28,378 bases of DNA from Rs1 sp036960485 (GTDB lineage Bacteria > Pseudomonadota > Gammaproteobacteria > Pseudomonadales > Balneatricaceae): positions 1 through 28,378 of the forward strand of contig JBALXS010000065.1 of the NCBI GenBank assembly GCA_036960485.1, read 5' to 3'. The notes under the pieces were generated by a model, which was not told the DNA's origin, did no database searches, and worked only from the letters and a program-made list of their open reading frames with translations. Below, one piece after another: positions 16,156-23,911 of the stretch. Both the position numbers and the translations under genes were made by a program. How positions within the stretch are numbered: position 1 is the stretch's first letter; each line of letters starts with the position of its first letter.

Positions 16156-16644
16156 GGCAGATGCATCCAGTAATAAACATATAAAAAGCAAATAAATCTC
16201 AGGCTTTCGAAGACGAAATACTGCAAATAGCAATAAATTAAATGCCTGTTGCTTAATAGTATGTTTGGACTATCTGTCACATAGTCGTATCGCTTTAATA
16301 CTTATCTCTATTAGAAGATAGGCTAAGCTGTAATTTCATTTCAGTTTAATTATAGATGTGTTGCTAGCAATTATGCTCCATCTACATAAGCGGCTATTTT
16401 ATTGCCTATTAAGATTTTTTTCTATACATAATTGTCATTAAAGGCGAATCTTCTATAGCTAATTCTTATATAGAAATAATTTAAAGTTAGGAGTAGGTTG
16501 AGCTGAATTCTTCAGAGCTGAAAATTGGAAGGTTTCTAAAGAAGTTTTGTTTTTATCTGAAATAATTGAATATTCTTAAGCTTTGCTACCTCTTTTTCTG
16601 GATTACAGGATGCCCGTTCCAGAGAGATAACAAAGCTTAAGCGG
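16156..16644. other. Intergenic region between cysN and rsxA (no gene seen)
   Basis: Transcription passes through here on the minus strand from cysN toward rsxA. At the cysN side sits a long imperfect inverted repeat (16575-16641). The rest is AT-rich and presumably includes the rsx promoter. A minus-strand extension of the rsxA frame (16156-16233) has no family resemblance. No other gene is credible. Confidence 0.55.
16575..16641 (-). terminator. Long imperfect inverted repeat after cysN; terminator or REP-like element
   Basis: The outer arms CTTAAGCTTTG (16575-16585) and CAAAGCTTAAG (16631-16641) are perfect complements of 11 bp. Inner arms TCTGGA (16597-16602) and TCCAGA (16618-16623) also pair, leaving a 15-nt loop. 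On the minus strand it starts 3 nt after the cysN stop, so it could end cysDN transcription. It lacks a T-run directly after the stem, so a short repetitive (REP/MITE-like) element is an alternative. Confidence 0.5.
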
Positions 16645-18351
16645 TTAAATAATATTCTTATCAGTGAGATTCTTTAGCAGCGCCTCTATCTTTTGCGTAT
16701 CTACTTGATCATCAGATAAATCAAAACAAACATCACTGCGTAAATCTTCAGTATCTTCACACAAAACAATTAAGCCTGATTCGATTAATAAACTGGCTGC
16801 ATCTGAAATGCTAATAGCTGCTTTGCGATTATCTAGCGATGCATTGGTAAGTGATGAATTGGTAAGCGTTGCCACTGCTCTACCAGCATTAATTAATTTG
16901 TACTCCAATGAGTAAATAGCTGTAGCAATCTTCAGGGCGCTATTAGCTTTAAAAGAAATTACGCTAGGTTTTTGCCCAAAGCGCTGTGCTTTTTGCACAT
17001 TAGTGAACTGTGATTGTCCAACTATTTTATCCTGTGCGCTTTGCTGCTGTATTGCCGATTCAATCATCCCCGCTGCAATGGTGGCATTACTGAACCTATC
17101 AATAATGATGAATGAGCCAGTAGCCGGTAATTCATGATACGGGTCTGCCAGAATAGGCCGTTCAAGTTGTATCTCACACAGTGCGGTTTCATTTAAAGCG
17201 AGTTTATAATCCGCAATATGATCCAGCGTATTGACATCAATCTTATGTACTATATTGGTGATAGAGCCTGCGACTCTCCCTGTTAATAGTTTGATGTCAT
17301 AAGTGTGGCCTATGTTCAATGGGGTTTCTGACATCCACACTAAAGAAGCGCTAATCTTGTCACTGGTTTGAATGTTGTCTTTGCTATGTGTAATAACATC
17401 ACTGCGTGAAATGTCAATATCGTCTTCAAGAGTTAAAGTGACGGACATAGGTGGGAAAGCTTCTTCAAGCTCGCCATCAAAAGTAACAATAGAAGCGACT
17501 TTTGATTTTTTTCCAGAAGGCAATACGGTTATTTCGTCACCTTTTTTGATAACCCCAGAAGTAATGGTGCCGCAATAACCGCGAAAATCTAGATTTGGCC
17601 GATTCACATATTGCACAGGAAAACGTAGCTTTTGAAAATTGTAGTTAGAGCTAAGCTCAACGCTTTCTAATGTATCCAGCAGAGTTTTACCTTGATACCA
17701 AGGCATTTTGGACGATTCATCAACCACATTATCCCCTTTAAGGGCTGACATAGGGATGAATTGTAGGCCCGCTGGGTTAAGCGCTTTAGCGAACTCTAGA
17801 TACTCTTGTTGGATTTGGTTGAAGCGCTGTTCATCAAAATCAACCAAGTCCATTTTGTTAATGGCAACGATAGTGTGGCTAATGCCGAGTTTAGTGGTGA
17901 TGAAGCTATGGCGTTTGGTTTGTTCTTGCACGCCGTATCTTGCATCAATAAGGATGATTGCCAAATCACAGTTTGAGGCGCCCGTTGCCATGTTACGTGT
18001 GTATTGCTCATGACCTGGGGTATCTGCAATGATGAACTTTCTTTTTTCTGTCGAGAAATAGCGATAGGCAACATCAATGGTGATGCCTTGCTCACGCTCT
18101 GCTTGCAAGCCATCTACTAACAACGCTAAATCTAACTCATCTCCCGCATTGCCAACTTTTGCGTTAACTTGCTTGATTGCCGCTAGCTGATCTTCGTAAA
18201 TCATCTTTGAATCGTGTAATAACCTGCCTATTAAGGTTGATTTCCCATCGTCGACGCTGCCGCAAGTGAGAAACCTTAATAGCTCCTTGTTTTCGTGTGA
18301 ATGTAAGTAGCTTTCTATATCTTTATTAATTAATGCTGATTGATGACTCAT
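16645..18351 (-). CDS. cysN: Sulfate adenylyltransferase GTPase subunit with degenerate APS kinase-like C-terminus
   Basis: CysN is the GTPase that drives ATP sulfurylase (with CysD), making adenosine 5'-phosphosulfate (APS) from sulfate and ATP. GTPase motifs are complete: G1 GSVDDGKST, G3 DTPGHEQYT, G4 NKMD, G5 SALKG, followed by the two EF-Tu-like barrels. The protein has 568 residues, against about 475 for stand-alone CysN and about 630 for CysNC fusions. Residues about 460-568 align with the start of APS kinase: VISFKANSALKIATAIYSLE sits where CysC has VIWFTGLSGAGKSTIANALE. The P-loop glycines and lysine are gone. SLLIESGLIVLCEDTEDLRSD matches the later AKLxxxAGLIVLTAFISPFRAD block. The APS kinase part therefore looks shrunken and inactive; this is my reading by eye. 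It is preceded by cysD 98 bp away. Confidence 0.95.
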   Translation of the reverse strand: MSHQSALINKDIESYLHSHENKELLRFLTCGSVDDGKSTLIGRLLHDSKMIYEDQLAAIKQVNAKVGNAGDELDLALLVDGLQAEREQGITIDVAYRYFSTEKRKFIIADTPGHEQYTRNMATGASNCDLAIILIDARYGVQEQTKRHSFITTKLGISHTIVAINKMDLVDFDEQRFNQIQQEYLEFAKALNPAGLQFIPMSALKGDNVVDESSKMPWYQGKTLLDTLESVELSSNYNFQKLRFPVQYVNRPNLDFRGYCGTITSGVIKKGDEITVLPSGKKSKVASIVTFDGELEEAFPPMSVTLTLEDDIDISRSDVITHSKDNIQTSDKISASLVWMSETPLNIGHTYDIKLLTGRVAGSITNIVHKIDVNTLDHIADYKLALNETALCEIQLERPILADPYHELPATGSFIIIDRFSNATIAAGMIESAIQQQSAQDKIVGQSQFTNVQKAQRFGQKPSVISFKANSALKIATAIYSLEYKLINAGRAVATLTNSSLTNASLDNRKAAISISDAASLLIESGLIVLCEDTEDLRSDVCFDLSDDQVDTQKIEALLKNLTDKNII

Positions 18352-18449
18352 GTTAGATCTAGACCTTTAATAACAAAACAAATGGCAAAATAGATGACGA
18401 ATAGTAGATAGCTGAAATCTAGGTTGTTAAAAGCAGCTCTATAGAGCGC

Positions 18450-19364
18450 TTAAAAGTAACCTTCCATTTTCTTTAGTTCCATCGAGCCTGCGTCGTCATG
18501 ATCAATGGCGCGACCTTGTCGTTCAGACGTTTTGGTCAATAGCATTTCTTGAATGATTTGTTGCAAATTAGTTGCTGTAGATTCCACTGCACCGGTTAAG
18601 GGGTAGCAGCCTAATGTTCTAAATCTAATGTTTTTAATCTGCGGTACTTCGCCTTCCTTTAAAGGTAGGCGTTCATCATCAACCATGATGGTCATACCAT
18701 CTCGCTCAACGACAGGTCTGGGTGCTGAAAGGTAAAGTGGCACAATTGGAATGCTCTCAAGGTAGATGTATTGCCAAATATCGAGTTCAGTCCAATTAGA
18801 TAGTGGGAATACCCGAATGCTTTCATCTTTCTCAACCTTGGTATTAAAAATATTCCAAAGTTCAGGGCGCTGATTTTTAGGATCCCAACGATGATTGGGA
18901 TCTCTAAATGAAAAAATTCTTTCTTTCGCGCGAGATTTTTCTTCATCGCGACGAGCACCACCAAAAGCAGCATCAAACTTATATTTGTTTAGTGCCTGCT
19001 TTAAACCTTGGGTTTTCATGACATCAGTATGTTTACTAGACCCGTGGGTAAAAGGGCTGATATCCATATCCACACCATCTTGATTGACATGAACTAACAG
19101 TTCCATGCCTGATTGCTTAGCCATTTGATCACGAAATGCGATCATCTCCTTGAACTTCCAGGTGGTATCTACGTGTAAAAGCGGAAACGGTGGAGTGCCA
19201 GGGAAGAAAGCTTTACGTGCTAAATGCAGCATTACCGCTGAATCCTTACCGACAGAATACAACATGACAGGGTTGTTAAACTCGGCCGCGACTTCGCGAA
19301 AGATTTGTATGCTTTCTGCTTCTAATTGTTTTAGATGTGTCAGTTTCTTTGTCGATACGGCCAT
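18450..19364 (-). CDS. cysD: Sulfate adenylyltransferase catalytic subunit
   Basis: CysD is the nucleotidyltransferase subunit of heterodimeric ATP sulfurylase. From the ATG at 19364 it has 304 residues (E. coli 302), and AGGAAAG lies 6 nt upstream; a longer frame to 19421 has no homologous leader. The PP-loop SVGKDSAVMLHLA is intact, followed by PLLHVDTTWKF, FGGARRDEEKSRAKERIFSF and the C-terminal TLGCYPLTGA and ERQGRAIDHD blocks of the family. It is first in the cysDN operon and diverges from the TauE/SafE permease gene across a 270-bp AT-rich control region. Confidence 0.98.
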   Translation of the reverse strand: MAVSTKKLTHLKQLEAESIQIFREVAAEFNNPVMLYSVGKDSAVMLHLARKAFFPGTPPFPLLHVDTTWKFKEMIAFRDQMAKQSGMELLVHVNQDGVDMDISPFTHGSSKHTDVMKTQGLKQALNKYKFDAAFGGARRDEEKSRAKERIFSFRDPNHRWDPKNQRPELWNIFNTKVEKDESIRVFPLSNWTELDIWQYIYLESIPIVPLYLSAPRPVVERDGMTIMVDDERLPLKEGEVPQIKNIRFRTLGCYPLTGAVESTATNLQQIIQEMLLTKTSERQGRAIDHDDAGSMELKKMEGYF

Positions 19365-19445
19365 TATCTTTCCTGCTTTGTAGTTAGGTGATGATGTGTT
19401 GCTATCGAAGAAGTATGGCAAAATATATTTATAATATAAAAGAAT

Positions 19446-19476
19446 AAAAAAGAATTTTATTATTCTTTTTTGTTAT
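19446..19476. promoter_or_regulatory. AT-rich inverted repeat with CysB-like site in cysD/tauE control region (candidate)
   Basis: AAAAAAGAAT (19446-19455) and ATTCTTTTTT (19462-19471) form a perfect 10-bp inverted repeat with a 6-nt spacer. The right half extends to TTATTCTTTTTTGTTAT (19460-19476), similar to sites I recall for the LysR-type cysteine regulator CysB in pseudomonads. It lies between divergent cysD and tauE, roughly 80 bp upstream of the cysD start. Binding by CysB is inference. Confidence 0.4.
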
Positions 19477-19634
19477 ATGAAGTAATACGTAATTATTTTA
19501 TAATTAGATAATATTATTTAAAGTGAAAAAATGCTGCTAATTACTTTATGGAATAATAAAAGCATTAAAAGGTATTTTGAGTTATATATAAATTAATTTA
19601 AGATGCTGCAATTATTCTTACTTGAAGTAGCGTT

Positions 19635-20453
19635 ATGGATGCTTATTTTATACTGGCTGGATTTGTAGTAGGTGTATTGGTCGGTTTAACAGGAATAGGT
19701 GGAGGGGCACTGATGACACCACTGCTTATTGTAGTGTTCCAAGTGCCGTTACTAACCGCGGTAAGTACCGATTTATTGTATGCCGCTATTACGAAATGCG
19801 GCGGTGTTGTTAATTATTATAGACACCAGTTAATAAATTATAAAATAGTATTACTGATGTTATTAGGCAGCTTACCCGGCAGCTGGTTGATGTTGAATTA
19901 TCTACAACATCTAACCGATTTAACGCAAAGGGAAGCGCTTATAAACGCAGTGCTTGGTACCACTTTGCTGATGACGGCCTTAGCTGTTTTTTTTAGATCG
20001 AAAATAGTGAGTTTTGCCAGCACTTTTACCGGTACTTGCACAAATGCTGACACTAGCAAGAAAGACCAGCAAAATGTTTTTAAAACACTGGTTAAGCTCA
20101 GACCACTAATAACAGTAGTGTGTGGTTTTGCACTAGGCTGTTTAGTGACTTTGTCGTCGGTTGGAGCAGGTGCATTAGGAACAGCACTGTTGATTATTTG
20201 CTACCCGCGCATGAAAATGCCAGAAATAGTAGCAACAGATTTAGTGCACGCAGTGGTTTTAACCAGCGTGGCAGGTTTGGGTCATTACCAAACGGGAACA
20301 GTTGATTTAGAGCTGTTGATGTGTTTGATTTTAGGGTCTCTGCCGGGAGTGTTTTTAGGCAGTCACTTTGGTGTAAAGCTATCGGCAGCAGTGATGCAAC
20401 CCATTATGGGTAGCGTGCTGATGTTGATAGGTGGATATTTTATTTTCGCTTAA
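19635..20453 (+). CDS. TauE/SafE-family sulfite/sulfate permease
   Basis: This 272-residue membrane protein of the TauE/SafE (former DUF81) family has about eight hydrophobic segments in two homologous halves. The internal repeat is visible in GLTGIGGGALMTPLL (near residue 20) and LSSVGAGALGTALLI (near residue 180). Members move sulfite, sulfoacetate or related anions, and some relatives near cys genes serve in sulfate uptake. Its position between cysDN and cysI suggests it moves sulfate into the cell or removes excess sulfite; which of these cannot be told. No cysTWA or other sulfate transporter is in the window. It runs in the same direction as the cysI cluster, which begins 149 bp downstream. 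Confidence 0.9.
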   Translation: MDAYFILAGFVVGVLVGLTGIGGGALMTPLLIVVFQVPLLTAVSTDLLYAAITKCGGVVNYYRHQLINYKIVLLMLLGSLPGSWLMLNYLQHLTDLTQREALINAVLGTTLLMTALAVFFRSKIVSFASTFTGTCTNADTSKKDQQNVFKTLVKLRPLITVVCGFALGCLVTLSSVGAGALGTALLIICYPRMKMPEIVATDLVHAVVLTSVAGLGHYQTGTVDLELLMCLILGSLPGVFLGSHFGVKLSAAVMQPIMGSVLMLIGGYFIFA

Positions 20454-20602
20454 CCGAATGATCATATCCGTAAAGAAAAAATAGCTGTTAGTGAATGTAT
20501 CAATGCATTAACTAATTTGAAGACAGTGCAATGTGATAGATAAATCACTTGCGACAAGAACTGAAAAAGAGTGGTTTTAACCGCCATTTAGAAGGTATAA
20601 AT

Positions 20603-22264
20603 ATGTATTTATATAATAATGACGACCAACAATTAGTTGAACAACGGGTTGAACAATACCGTGATCAAACCAATAGGTTTTTAGCGGGTACGCTTGCAGA
20701 AGATGAATTCTTAGCGCTTCGCTTGATGAATGGTTTATATATTCAACGGCAAGCTCCGATGTTAAGAGTTGCTATTCCCTATGGACTAATGTCGTCAGTG
20801 CAGTTGCATAAGCTTGCTGATATTTCGCGTAAATATGACCGCAACTATGCGCATTTTACAACCCGTACCAATATCCAATATAACTGGCCAAAACTGGAAG
20901 AAGTACCGGATATTTTAGCGGAACTAGCACAAGTGCAAATGCATGCGATACAAACCTCAGGTAACTGTATTCGCAACACCACAACAGACCCTTATGCAGG
21001 TGTTCACAGTGGTGAGGTTGAAGATCCACGTCCGTATTGCGAAATTATTCGCCAATGGTCTACGCTTCATCCAGAATTTGCTTACTTACCGCGTAAATTT
21101 AAAATAGCTGTAACCGGTGGCCCAGAAGACAGAGCGGCTTCGCAAGTACATGACATTGGTTTGCACTTAATTGCTAACGAAGATGGCGAAGTTGGTTTTG
21201 AAGTATTAGTTGGCGGTGGCCTAGGGCGTACGCCAATTATTGGCCAAGTGATAAAAGAGTTCTTGCCAGCTAAACACCTTCGTTCATATTTAGACGCTAT
21301 ATTACGTGTTTATAACTTAAATGGACGTCGTGATAACAAGTATAAAGCGCGTATTAAAATCTTGGTTAAAGCGTTTGGCATTGAAAAAATGGCTGCTTTA
21401 GTAGAAGAAGAATGGTTAAACTTCACTAAAGAGTCAGATTTGTTATTAAGCAGCGCTGAAATCGAAAAGTTTAAAGGCTATTTTACACCACCAGCATATG
21501 AAGCTAGTGCTGCACAAAATGTTGATTTAAGTGCTGACTTCGCTAAAGACGCAAGCTTTAAAGCTTGGTATGAGCGCAATACCGTTGAGCACAAAGTGGC
21601 AGGCTACAGAATTGTCGTTATTTCATTGAAGCCATTGTTGTTACCTCCAGGGGATGCAACTGACGGTCAAATGGATCTTATCGCCGACTTAGCAGAGCAA
21701 TACAGTTTTGCAGAAGTGCGTTCAACGCACGATCAAAATCTGGTACTTAGTGACGTAAAAGTGACTGACTTATATGCATTGTGGGAATCTTTAACACAAG
21801 GCAATTTAGCCCGTGCAAACATCGGTACATTAACCGATATGATTTGCTGCCCAGGCTATGAATTCTGTGCCTTAGCAAATGCCGAAACGCTCCCTATCGC
21901 CGATCAAATTAACCGCAAATTTGACGACTTAGATTACCTTTATGATCTTGGCGAAATACAGTTAAATATGTCAGGTTGTATTAATGCTTGTGGTCACCAC
22001 CATGTGGCTGATATAGGTATTTTAGGAGTAGATAGAAAAGGTGAAAACTATTACCAGTTTACGTTAGGTGGCAGTTCTAAAACAGATGCATCACTAGGTA
22101 AAACAATTGGTAAAGCGATTTCTGCGAGCGAAGTTGCTAATACAGTAGAGAAAATTTTACATGTGTTTGTTGAACATCGTACTGAAGACGAAAAATTTGG
22201 CGATGTAATAAAAAGAATTGGGTTAGAACCTTTCAAGGAGTATGTATATGCCACTTCTCATTAA
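20603..22264 (+). CDS. cysI: Sulfite reductase, siroheme/[4Fe-4S] hemoprotein (single-subunit type)
   Basis: This is a nitrite/sulfite reductase family hemoprotein that reduces sulfite to sulfide with six electrons. The protein has 553 residues. The siroheme-[4Fe-4S] ligands are C416 and C422 (CCPGYEFC) and C459 and C463 (SGCINACGHHH). The substrate-binding arginine/lysine regions HFTTRTNIQYNW, GNCIRNTTTDPYAG and PRKFKIAVTGG are all present. The ATG at 20603 follows GAAGG by 7 nt; the longer frame from the TTG at 20549 is less likely. No flavoprotein CysJ is adjacent. The type matches pseudomonad CysI, found with a DUF934 protein and cysH, and probably takes electrons from ferredoxin. Nitrite reduction is the main alternative, but the cys neighbourhood argues for sulfite. 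Confidence 0.93.
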   Translation: MYLYNNDDQQLVEQRVEQYRDQTNRFLAGTLAEDEFLALRLMNGLYIQRQAPMLRVAIPYGLMSSVQLHKLADISRKYDRNYAHFTTRTNIQYNWPKLEEVPDILAELAQVQMHAIQTSGNCIRNTTTDPYAGVHSGEVEDPRPYCEIIRQWSTLHPEFAYLPRKFKIAVTGGPEDRAASQVHDIGLHLIANEDGEVGFEVLVGGGLGRTPIIGQVIKEFLPAKHLRSYLDAILRVYNLNGRRDNKYKARIKILVKAFGIEKMAALVEEEWLNFTKESDLLLSSAEIEKFKGYFTPPAYEASAAQNVDLSADFAKDASFKAWYERNTVEHKVAGYRIVVISLKPLLLPPGDATDGQMDLIADLAEQYSFAEVRSTHDQNLVLSDVKVTDLYALWESLTQGNLARANIGTLTDMICCPGYEFCALANAETLPIADQINRKFDDLDYLYDLGEIQLNMSGCINACGHHHVADIGILGVDRKGENYYQFTLGGSSKTDASLGKTIGKAISASEVANTVEKILHVFVEHRTEDEKFGDVIKRIGLEPFKEYVYATSH

Positions 22265-22745
22265 TGGTACACAAAGCGATGATCAATGGTCATTATTAAA
22301 TATTGAAAACTTATCTAGCAATGCTGAAGAAGCTAAGCTGGAGCTGCAAAACATACAAAGGCAAGGTTCTGCTACTATTTATCCGCTAGCACTTTATATG
22401 GCTAATCGTGATGTATTAAAAGACGCTGCGCAAATAACTGGCTTGCTAGTGATTGGGGATGATGATATTTCTGAGCTAACAACAGTGCTGAGTGAAGTGT
22501 CGCTGATCACTATCGACTTTCCTGTGTTGCGAGATGGTCGAGGATTTAGTATTGCTCGCACTATTGCCCGCCACGGCTTTAAAGGTGAAATTCGTGCTGT
22601 AGGGGATGTAGGCTTTGATCGCTTAGATTATATGCAACGTTCAGGCTTTAATGCCTACCAAGTTTCACAAGAAAACTTTAGTGATGACTTAGCGCGTGCT
22701 TTCACTGAAATCAGTGTTAATTATCAAGTGACACATACGCGTTAA
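22248..22745 (+). CDS. DUF934 protein, sulfite-reductase partner
   Basis: This 165-residue protein belongs to the DUF934 family, which is regularly encoded right after single-subunit sulfite reductases in proteobacteria. The signature FPVLRDGRGFSIARTIARHG is intact at about residues 86-105. No catalytic residues are known. It is cytoplasmic, with no membrane segment. The ATG at 22248 is preferred over that at 22242 because AAGGAG (22235-22240) then has a normal 7-nt spacing. It overlaps the end of cysI by 17 bp, so the two are translationally coupled. A role as an accessory or electron-transfer partner of CysI is inferred only from the association. Confidence 0.92.
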   Translation: MPLLINGTQSDDQWSLLNIENLSSNAEEAKLELQNIQRQGSATIYPLALYMANRDVLKDAAQITGLLVIGDDDISELTTVLSEVSLITIDFPVLRDGRGFSIARTIARHGFKGEIRAVGDVGFDRLDYMQRSGFNAYQVSQENFSDDLARAFTEISVNYQVTHTR

Positions 22746-22773
22746 ATAGCAGTAGATTCTTATGTTTAAGTTC

Positions 22774-22801
22774 AAAAAGCAGGTACTACTTGCCTCTTTT
22801 T
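22774..22801 (+). terminator. Rho-independent terminator-like hairpin after DUF934 gene
   Basis: AAAAAGCAGG and CCTCTTTTT pair with one bulged C around a 9-nt loop, and the right arm itself is T-rich. It lies 28 bp after the DUF934 stop and may end, or attenuate, cysI transcription before cysH. Confidence 0.5.
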
Positions 22802-22988
22802 GCGCTTTAAACTGCAATTACTGGGTTTCATAGCGCTTGAATTTGCTTTATTTACTAAAGCAACCCATAGAGATTTTGCTGCTAAGGCGATGGTGCAATC
22901 GCGCTTAACATTTAATTTTTGCTATCTCTCTTTATTTTTCGATTAAAGTATTGAATTAAAAGTGCTAGCTAATATTACTGGATAAAAA

Positions 22989-23612
22989 ATGACTATCGAT
23001 CTAAATGTTTTAAATGCACAAATAAGTGGAAAGAGCGAGCAAGACATTATTGAATGGGCTCTTAGTCGTGCTGAAACCCCATTACTAACCACTAATTTTC
23101 GCCCATATGAAGTGGCTATTTTGCATATGGCTGTGCAAGTTAAAGCCGATTTGCCTATTTTATGGATAGATTCTGGGTATAACACCTCGGCCACCTATCG
23201 TTATGCACAAAAAATAATAGCGCAATTGAACTTAAATATGCTGATTTACACACCTTTACAAACTACTGCATTTCGAAGTGCACAAATGAAAGGTGTCCCC
23301 GCTGTTGACGATCCACTACATGGTGAATTTACAGAGCAAGTGAAGTTAGAGCCGTTTCGACGCGCATTTGCACAAATACAGCCAGATTATTGGCTAAATG
23401 CTATTAGAAAAGAGCAAACTGAATTTCGTAATACATTAGATGTAATCTCTGCCAGCAATGATGGCATTATCAAAGTAGCACCTTTGTATCATAGTTCAGA
23501 AAAAGCATTAGAAGAATATATGGATGCGCATCAGCTTAGTAATGAGTTTGCTTATTTTGATCCCACAAAAGCATTAGATAATCGCGAATGTGGCTTGCAC
23601 ACTCGTCTCTAG
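22989..23612 (+). CDS. cysH: Short CysH-type (P)APS reductase family protein
   Basis: This 207-residue protein belongs to the PAPS/APS reductase family, which reduces activated sulfate to sulfite. Recognisable parts are the PP-loop-like TTNFRPYEVAIL, the IDSGYNTSATYRYA block (E. coli TDTGYLFPETYRF), WLNAIRKEQTEFR (E. coli WFAGLRREQSGSR) and the terminal ECGLH with the reactive cysteine C201. It is shorter than E. coli CysH (244): the loop between KVAPL and ECGLH is reduced and the SVGDTHTT segment is missing. C201 is the only cysteine, so the two cysteine pairs that hold the [4Fe-4S] cluster of APS reductases are absent. By that criterion it should use PAPS. Similar short forms occur next to cysI-DUF934 in related bacteria, to my knowledge. 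The gene is 243 bp downstream of the DUF934 gene. Confidence 0.88.
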   Translation: MTIDLNVLNAQISGKSEQDIIEWALSRAETPLLTTNFRPYEVAILHMAVQVKADLPILWIDSGYNTSATYRYAQKIIAQLNLNMLIYTPLQTTAFRSAQMKGVPAVDDPLHGEFTEQVKLEPFRRAFAQIQPDYWLNAIRKEQTEFRNTLDVISASNDGIIKVAPLYHSSEKALEEYMDAHQLSNEFAYFDPTKALDNRECGLHTRL

Positions 23613-23660
23613 CAGCTATTTCATGATTAGCGGTATTTACGATAAATAGAGAGCTGAATA

Positions 23661-23695
23661 TTTACCTCACAAAAGGTGAAGTTTATTTGTCTCTT
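23661..23695 (+). terminator. Terminator-like hairpin after cysH
   Basis: TTTACCT and AGGTGAA pair over 7 positions (one G-T) around a CACAAA loop, followed by a T-rich tail GTTTATTTGTCTCTTT. It lies about 50 bp after the cysH stop, in the 299-bp gap before cysG that holds no gene. Confidence 0.45.
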
Positions 23696-23911
23696 TATTT
23701 TCCTTTTTATTTACGGGCCTATTTTTCTAACTATTAATCAATGCGCTCAACAGTGGTTAAGCAAGGCTTTGCTAATCATCTTTTAAGCGACCTGTACTTC
23801 ACAACCTGCGACTTTGTATTAAAAGTTGTCGTCAATTAATAACTTGGCTGACATAATAGCGGCATTGTAGTTTAAACCATCCTTTATTCATCTAGATATA
23901 AGTGTACTATC

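Noticed and set aside
16156..16233. Upstream extension of the rsxA frame to 16233
   Set aside because: The extra 26 residues have no counterpart in RsxA, and MSDFLLIIVSTVLVNNF at 16155 matches the family start.
19365..19421. Upstream extension of cysD to 19421
   Set aside because: The ATG at 19364 has a good AGGAAAG site and gives the family length.
20549..20602. Upstream TTG start for cysI
   Set aside because: The ATG at 20603 has GAAGG at normal spacing; the extra 18 residues are unlike the family.
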